This document shows positions 16,728 to 20,292 of a stretch of 20,292 nucleotides of DNA, one piece after another. This DNA comes from Bacillota bacterium (GTDB lineage Bacteria; Bacillota; Clostridia; Saccharofermentanales; DTU023): contig JAEWFX010000044.1 in the NCBI GenBank assembly GCA_023388605.1, positions 1 to 20,292 on the forward strand. The letters run 5' to 3'. The position numbers and the translations under genes are program-made. The number at the start of each line of letters is the position of its first letter. Within the stretch, counting starts at the first letter, position 1. The notes under the pieces were generated by a model that saw only the letters and a list, made by a program, of their open reading frames with translations, did no database searches and was not told where the DNA came from.

Positions 16728-17288
16728 AGTGACATGATGTTTAAACTCAGCGATGAACAACTGAAAAATTGGGTAAAAATCAACGACTCTCTATGGCGTC
16801 GCCAGGTCACCGTCAAGGCCGTGATCAAGACTTGGCATGCCTCAGGTAGAAGAGTGCGTCCGCGTGAGATGGTTTTCAGCGGTAATCTAGTCTACAATCC
16901 GGAAGTTGGTTTTTGGGGTATAGATTATTTTGAAGGTGATGAATTACTCGGTAGAGTCCATCACAGCGTATGTGTTTTCGCGAACAAAGCTATCAGTATG
17001 GTGAGTAAAGGAGCGCAATCTTCGCGTCGTCTTTTGATCAGTGAAGAAGAGAATGTTTTCTGCCGCCGCACTGATTTTGGTATCGAAAAATTATCAGTTT
17101 TTGTCCATGGTACAGAGGCAGAACTGAATGATGACAAAGCTTATATCAAGTTCAGTTATTCAGCTGTGATCAACAATGAATTTCAAGATTCTAACAAGGT
17201 TGAATTCCACGCCTGGTTCGGTGATACCAATTGGCACAAAGCGTTGTCTACTGGTCAGCATTCGAGACAATCAGCGAATTCGCATTAG
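16716..17288 (+). CDS. Conserved-looking protein of unknown function between ackA and rpmF
   Basis: About 190 residues from ATG 16716; starts at 16734 or 16737 would give 184 or 183. I do not recognise the family. It is soluble-looking, with no signal peptide or membrane segment, and contains six Trp residues (KNWVK, SLWRR, KTWHA, VGFWGI, HAWFG, NWHKA). The middle is probably beta-rich, and the tail is polar (GQHSRQSANSH). Codon use matches the neighbours, so I take it as real. In many Bacillota the slot between ackA and rpmF holds YceD/DUF177; the characteristic CxxCL segment of that family is absent here. ATG 16716 has AGGGG 7 bases upstream, but both lie in a strong hairpin. The later ATGs have no SD. 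Confidence 0.65.
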   Translation: MTYFSDMMFKLSDEQLKNWVKINDSLWRRQVTVKAVIKTWHASGRRVRPREMVFSGNLVYNPEVGFWGIDYFEGDELLGRVHHSVCVFANKAISMVSKGAQSSRRLLISEEENVFCRRTDFGIEKLSVFVHGTEAELNDDKAYIKFSYSAVINNEFQDSNKVEFHAWFGDTNWHKALSTGQHSRQSANSH

Positions 17289-17294
17289 AACAGC

Positions 17295-17323
17295 TTGACA
17301 TGTAGCCAGCGATATAAGATAAT
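17295..17323 (+). promoter_or_regulatory. Strong sigma-70/sigma-A promoter for rpmF
   Basis: TTGACA at 17295-17300 (exact -35) and GATAAT at 17318-17323 (5 of 6 of the -10) are separated by the ideal 17 bases. Transcription should start near 17330, giving a leader of about 44 bases before rpmF. It lies just after the stop of the unknown gene and is the clearest promoter in the window. Confidence 0.85.
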
Positions 17324-17327
17324 TCAG

Positions 17328-17341
17328 TTTGCACTTGCAAA
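17328..17341 (+). promoter_or_regulatory. Palindrome over the expected rpmF transcription start, candidate operator
   Basis: TTTGCA and TGCAAA are exact reverse complements separated by CT. The element begins 4 bases after the -10 box and covers the predicted +1, where a bound repressor would block initiation. I do not match it to a known regulator. Chance occurrence is possible with 6-base arms. Confidence 0.4.
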
Positions 17342-17361
17342 AATGTGACAGACTAACGGGG

Positions 17362-17366
17362 GGAGG
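17362..17366 (+). promoter_or_regulatory. Ribosome binding site for rpmF
   Basis: GGAGG, 7 bases from ATG 17374, preceded by four more Gs. It selects the 59-residue L32 start over an open frame that begins 15 codons upstream. Confidence 0.85.
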
Positions 17367-17373
17367 TATAGAT

Positions 17374-17553
17374 ATGGCAGTTCCCAAAAGAAGATGGTCA
17401 AAAGCTAGATCACGTAGACAACATGCACAGTGGAAGCTGAAGAAACCAAACTTAGTTGAAGATCCTCAGACACATGAACTGGTGATGCCTCACCGTGTCT
17501 GTAAGGTTACTGGTATGTATAAGGGACGCGAGATTCTTACCCGCGAGCAATAA
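17374..17553 (+). CDS. rpmF: 50S ribosomal protein L32, zinc-ligand-free form
   Basis: A 59-residue L32 with the family start MAVPKRRWSKARSRR and the C-terminal HRVCKVTGMYKGREI. Most Bacillota L32 proteins bind zinc through two CxxC pairs. Here the first pair reads DPQT (Asp30, Thr33) and the second CKVT (Cys43, Thr46), so only one of four ligands is left and zinc binding is not expected. The start is set by GGAGG (17362-17366), inside a run GGGGGGAGG, 7 bases before ATG. Upstream in-frame codons at 17329 lie at the promoter start and are rejected. It has its own promoter and terminator. Confidence 0.95.
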   Translation: MAVPKRRWSKARSRRQHAQWKLKKPNLVEDPQTHELVMPHRVCKVTGMYKGREILTREQ

Positions 17554-17573
17554 TACATCCGTTTCTATGATCT

Positions 17574-17597
17574 AAAGCAGCGTTTACGCTGCTTTTT
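17574..17597 (+). terminator. Intrinsic terminator after rpmF
   Basis: AAAGCAGCG (17574-17582), loop TTTA, then CGCTGCTTT (17587-17595), a perfect 9-bp stem ending in a T tract at 17593-17597. It lies 20 bases after the rpmF stop and 24 bases before der. With no obvious der promoter in the remaining gap, it may act as a partial terminator. Confidence 0.85.
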
Positions 17598-17621
17598 GCT
17601 GTTAAAACTTTCCGGTGAAAT

Positions 17622-18956
17622 ATGAAAAAGTCCATAGTTGCTTTAGTTGGTCGACCCAATGTCGGTAAGTCGACCTTGTTCAATGCAATTCTCGGCGAAC
17701 GAATTTCCATAGTCCACGATACACCTGGCATTACGCGAGACCGTATCTATGGCGATGCAAGTTGGGCTGGTCGAGAATTTACCTTGATCGATACAGGCGG
17801 TATAGAGCCCTATGACGACAGCGATATGCTTAAGGCAATGCGTCGTCAAGCTGAGCAAGCCATCGCCAACGCTGATGTAATTGTCTTTCTTGTCGACTTG
17901 AAGTCAGGCTTAGTCGCTGCTGACCGCGAGATTGCAGTACAGCTACGTAGATCGGGCAAGACTGTTCTTCTCGCTGTCAACAAAAGTGACCAAATCGGTG
18001 AGCCACCAGCTGAGGTATATGAGTTTTATCAATTAGCTCTCGGTGAAATATTCTGTCTTTCGGCTGAGCATCGACTGGGCATCGGCGAATTGTTGGATGC
18101 AGTCGTAGACGCACTGCCAGAAGAAGAGGAGATAGAGTCAGAGGAATATACTTCCATCGCTATAATCGGCAAACCTAATGTCGGTAAATCCTCATTGGTG
18201 AACTATCTGACGGGTGAGGAGCGTACCATCGTATCAGATGTAGCTGGCACTACGCGTGACGCTCTCGATATCGATATTACCTACCGTGATAAACCTTATC
18301 GTCTGATCGATACTGCCGGTTTGCGTAGACGTGGCAAAATCAGCGATAAGATTGAAAAATACAGTGTTCTGAGGACTCTTGCCGCGGTCGAACGCGCCAA
18401 AGTCTGCCTGATATTGATCGACGCTGAGCAGGGAGTAACTGAGCAGGACACTAAGGCAGCAGGTATCGCCCACAATGCTGGCAAGGCATCCGTCATCGTC
18501 GTCAATAAGTGGGATTTAATAGCCGAAAAACAAGCTGCACGCGATGAATTACTCAAAGATATCAAACGTCGTTTCGCTTTTATGGAGTATGCTCCAGTAG
18601 CTTTTATCTCGGCCAAAACAGGTTTGAATTTACCTAAATTATTCAAGCAGATCGATCTGGTAGCTGAAGAAGCTGATAAACGTTTAGTTACCGGTGTAAT
18701 CAACGATGTTCTAGCCGAAGCTGTCGCACTCAATCAGCCACCTCAGGACAAGGGGCGTATGCTCAAGATCTACTACGCTACTCAAGTGGCTTCAGCTCCG
18801 CCGACCATTGTGCTCTTCGTCAACGACAAGCAACTGACCCATTTCTCATACGATCGTTACTTGATCAATCGTTTCCGAGAAAATTTTGGTTTTGAAGGTT
18901 CACCCATTCGCTTAATCTGGAGAAATCGCAAAAAAGATGAGCAAGAAATTACGTAA
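17622..18956 (+). CDS. der: Ribosome biogenesis GTPase Der (EngA)
   Basis: A 444-residue tandem GTPase needed for 50S subunit assembly. The first G domain has GRPNVGKST at 10-18, DTPGITRDR, DTGGIEPYDD and NKSD. The second has GKPNVGKSS at 183-191, VAGTTRDALD, DTAGLRRRG and NKWD. The C-terminal KH-like domain covers about 355-444 and ends with PIRLIWRNRKK. The two G domains, acidic linker (EEEEIESEE) and length are all typical. The SD is weak (GGTG at 17614-17617). The end overlaps typA by 20 bases. Confidence 0.97.
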   Translation: MKKSIVALVGRPNVGKSTLFNAILGERISIVHDTPGITRDRIYGDASWAGREFTLIDTGGIEPYDDSDMLKAMRRQAEQAIANADVIVFLVDLKSGLVAADREIAVQLRRSGKTVLLAVNKSDQIGEPPAEVYEFYQLALGEIFCLSAEHRLGIGELLDAVVDALPEEEEIESEEYTSIAIIGKPNVGKSSLVNYLTGEERTIVSDVAGTTRDALDIDITYRDKPYRLIDTAGLRRRGKISDKIEKYSVLRTLAAVERAKVCLILIDAEQGVTEQDTKAAGIAHNAGKASVIVVNKWDLIAEKQAARDELLKDIKRRFAFMEYAPVAFISAKTGLNLPKLFKQIDLVAEEADKRLVTGVINDVLAEAVALNQPPQDKGRMLKIYYATQVASAPPTIVLFVNDKQLTHFSYDRYLINRFRENFGFEGSPIRLIWRNRKKDEQEIT

Positions 18957-20292
18957 TATAGCCATAATCGCCCATGTAGATCACGGCAAAACAACTTTGG
19001 TCGATGCCCTGTTACGCCAGGGCAAGGATTTTGATCCGCACAAGATTAAGGATGACCGCCATCTGATCATGGACAACAATCAATTGGAGCGTGAACGTGG
19101 CATCACCATCTTGTCTAAAAACTGCAGCGTAGCCTATCAAGACTATCGTATAAACATAGTCGATACGCCTGGACACGCCGATTTCGGCGGTGAGGTGGAG
19201 CGTGTGCTACAGATGGTGGATGGTATTTTGTTATTGGTCGATGCCTATGATGGCCCCATGCCACAGACACGCTTTGTGCTGCAAAAAGCTTTGGAGAAAA
19301 ATCTCAAGCCCATCGTCGTCATTAATAAGATCGACCGACCAGATGCTCGGATAGGGGAAGTTATCGATCTTATCTATGATTTGTTTATCGAACTCGGAGC
19401 AGATGATGAGCAGATTGAATTCCCTATAGTATACACATCAGCAAAAGTAGGGACAGCATTCACAGAATTGCCAGAAAATATCAGTGAGGCTGTATCTCAA
19501 GCCAGTATTGAGCCGCTCTTTCAGGCCATCGTCAAGTATCTGCCAGCTCCGGAGGTTGATCCCGAAGGCCCTTTGCAGATGTTAGTATCCAATCTGCAAC
19601 ACGACAACTATGTAGGCAAATTAGCCATCGGACGTGTGCAACGGGGAACTATCCGTGCCAATACACCAGTGATGTTGATGTCACGACACGGTGAAATACG
19701 CAGCAAAATATCTACTTTGATGATCTATGAAGGCCTTGAATCCAAGCTCGTAGACAGTGCCTGTGCCGGTGAAATCGTCTGTGTATCAGGCATTGAAGAA
19801 GCCAATATAGGAGATACTATCGCCGATCTCAATCAGCCTGAAGCAATACCTTTTTCAGAGATAGATGAACCCACCATCTCGATGGTTTTCTCGGTAAATA
19901 ATAGTCCTTTCGCAGGCACGGAAGGTGATTATGTTACTGCCAGACATCTGCGTGATCGTCTCGAACATGAGATGAAAATCAATGTCGCCATGGACATGGA
20001 AGAGACTGAGAGCACGGATACTTTTGTAGTAAAAGGTAGAGGTGAACTCCAACTCTCCATCTTGATTGAGACCATGCGTAGGGAAGGTTATGAATTTCAA
20101 GTATCGAAGCCGCAAGTTATAACGCGTACCATAGATGGTGCTTTGCACGAGCCAGAAGATTTCTTGATGATCGACGTGCCAGATAGTTTCACTGGTGTAG
20201 TCATTGAGAATTTAGGCAAGCGCAAAGCAATATTGCAAAATATCCTACCGCCAGAGAAGGGTTTTGTGCGATTGGAGTTCAAAATACCAGCT
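18937..20292 (+). CDS. typA: Translational GTPase TypA/BipA (3' truncated by window)
   Basis: 452 residues are visible of the ~610 usual, and the frame is open to the right edge. TypA is a ribosome-binding GTPase of the EF-G family involved in ribosome assembly and stress adaptation. The G domain has AHVDHGKTT at 12-20, RERGITI, DTPGHADFGGEVER and NKIDRP. The distinctive LIMDNNQLERERGITIL-type segment is the TypA form rather than EF-G or LepA. Domain II and part of the domain III region follow, including FVVKGRGELQLSILIETMR and KPQVI. The ATG lies within the end of der, and the nearest GGAG is about 14 bases upstream, so coupling to der translation is likely. Confidence 0.96.
   Translation, partial: MSKKLRNIAIIAHVDHGKTTLVDALLRQGKDFDPHKIKDDRHLIMDNNQLERERGITILSKNCSVAYQDYRINIVDTPGHADFGGEVERVLQMVDGILLLVDAYDGPMPQTRFVLQKALEKNLKPIVVINKIDRPDARIGEVIDLIYDLFIELGADDEQIEFPIVYTSAKVGTAFTELPENISEAVSQASIEPLFQAIVKYLPAPEVDPEGPLQMLVSNLQHDNYVGKLAIGRVQRGTIRANTPVMLMSRHGEIRSKISTLMIYEGLESKLVDSACAGEIVCVSGIEEANIGDTIADLNQPEAIPFSEIDEPTISMVFSVNNSPFAGTEGDYVTARHLRDRLEHEMKINVAMDMEETESTDTFVVKGRGELQLSILIETMRREGYEFQVSKPQVITRTIDGALHEPEDFLMIDVPDSFTGVVIENLGKRKAILQNILPPEKGFVRLEFKIPA

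Noticed and set aside
16716..17288. Identification of the unknown gene as YceD/DUF177 from its position
   Set aside because: Position fits, but the family's cysteine segment and overall pattern are not visible.
1..20292. CRISPR arrays, tRNA/rRNA genes, insertion sequences, prophage or defence genes
   Set aside because: No direct-repeat arrays, transposase or integrase genes or structured RNA genes were seen; coding density leaves no room for them.

Overview
The window is a gene-dense, one-directional stretch of bacterial chromosome: every supported gene is on the + strand, most gaps are under 50 bases, and several genes overlap. GC is in the mid-40s percent by eye and arginine is mostly CGT/CGC. 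The gene content (type 2 GalT, MutS2, ATP-dependent PfkA, an M3 oligoendopeptidase relative, Pta-AckA, an ackA-X-rpmF arrangement, L32 resembling clostridial L32) points to a Bacillota member, probably an anaerobic clostridium-like fermenter. I cannot name the genus. No tRNA, rRNA, insertion sequence, phage gene or CRISPR array was seen.

Layout. Bases 1-125 are the tail of an unidentified gene. From 127 to 14433 lies a compact block with no visible internal terminator: a Ppx/GppA-like protein, polyphosphate kinase (ppk1), galT, a sugar-phosphate nucleotidyltransferase, argS, an M3-peptidase-like protein without the zinc motif, an RsmF-type rRNA methyltransferase, pfkA and mutS2. A weak promoter candidate precedes pta-ackA. 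After ackA comes a perfect 12-bp hairpin that may be a terminator and also covers the SD and first ATG of the next gene, an unrecognised protein of about 190 residues. A near-consensus promoter (TTGACA, 17 bases, GATAAT) then leads into rpmF, with a short palindrome over the expected transcription start. A clear intrinsic terminator separates rpmF from der, which overlaps typA; typA runs off the right edge.

How the genes work together. Three themes are mixed: phosphate and energy metabolism (Ppk, Ppx-like, Pfk, Pta, AckA; Pta-AckA yields ATP from acetyl-CoA), UDP-sugar metabolism (GalT plus a nucleotidyltransferase in tight linkage with ppk1), and translation, ribosome biogenesis and genome maintenance (ArgS, RsmF-like, L32, Der, TypA, MutS2).

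Most of this is housekeeping and I see no clear new multi-gene system. The points worth a second look are departures from family rules: an M3 homologue with HExxH replaced, a Ppx homologue with several altered active-site motifs beside an intact Ppk, a zinc-ligand-free L32 under a promoter with a palindrome, a MutS2 whose Smr domain lacks the LDLR-type motif, an unknown protein in the slot usually held by YceD/DUF177, and the hairpin that buries that protein's start. GATC also appears about threefold enriched.
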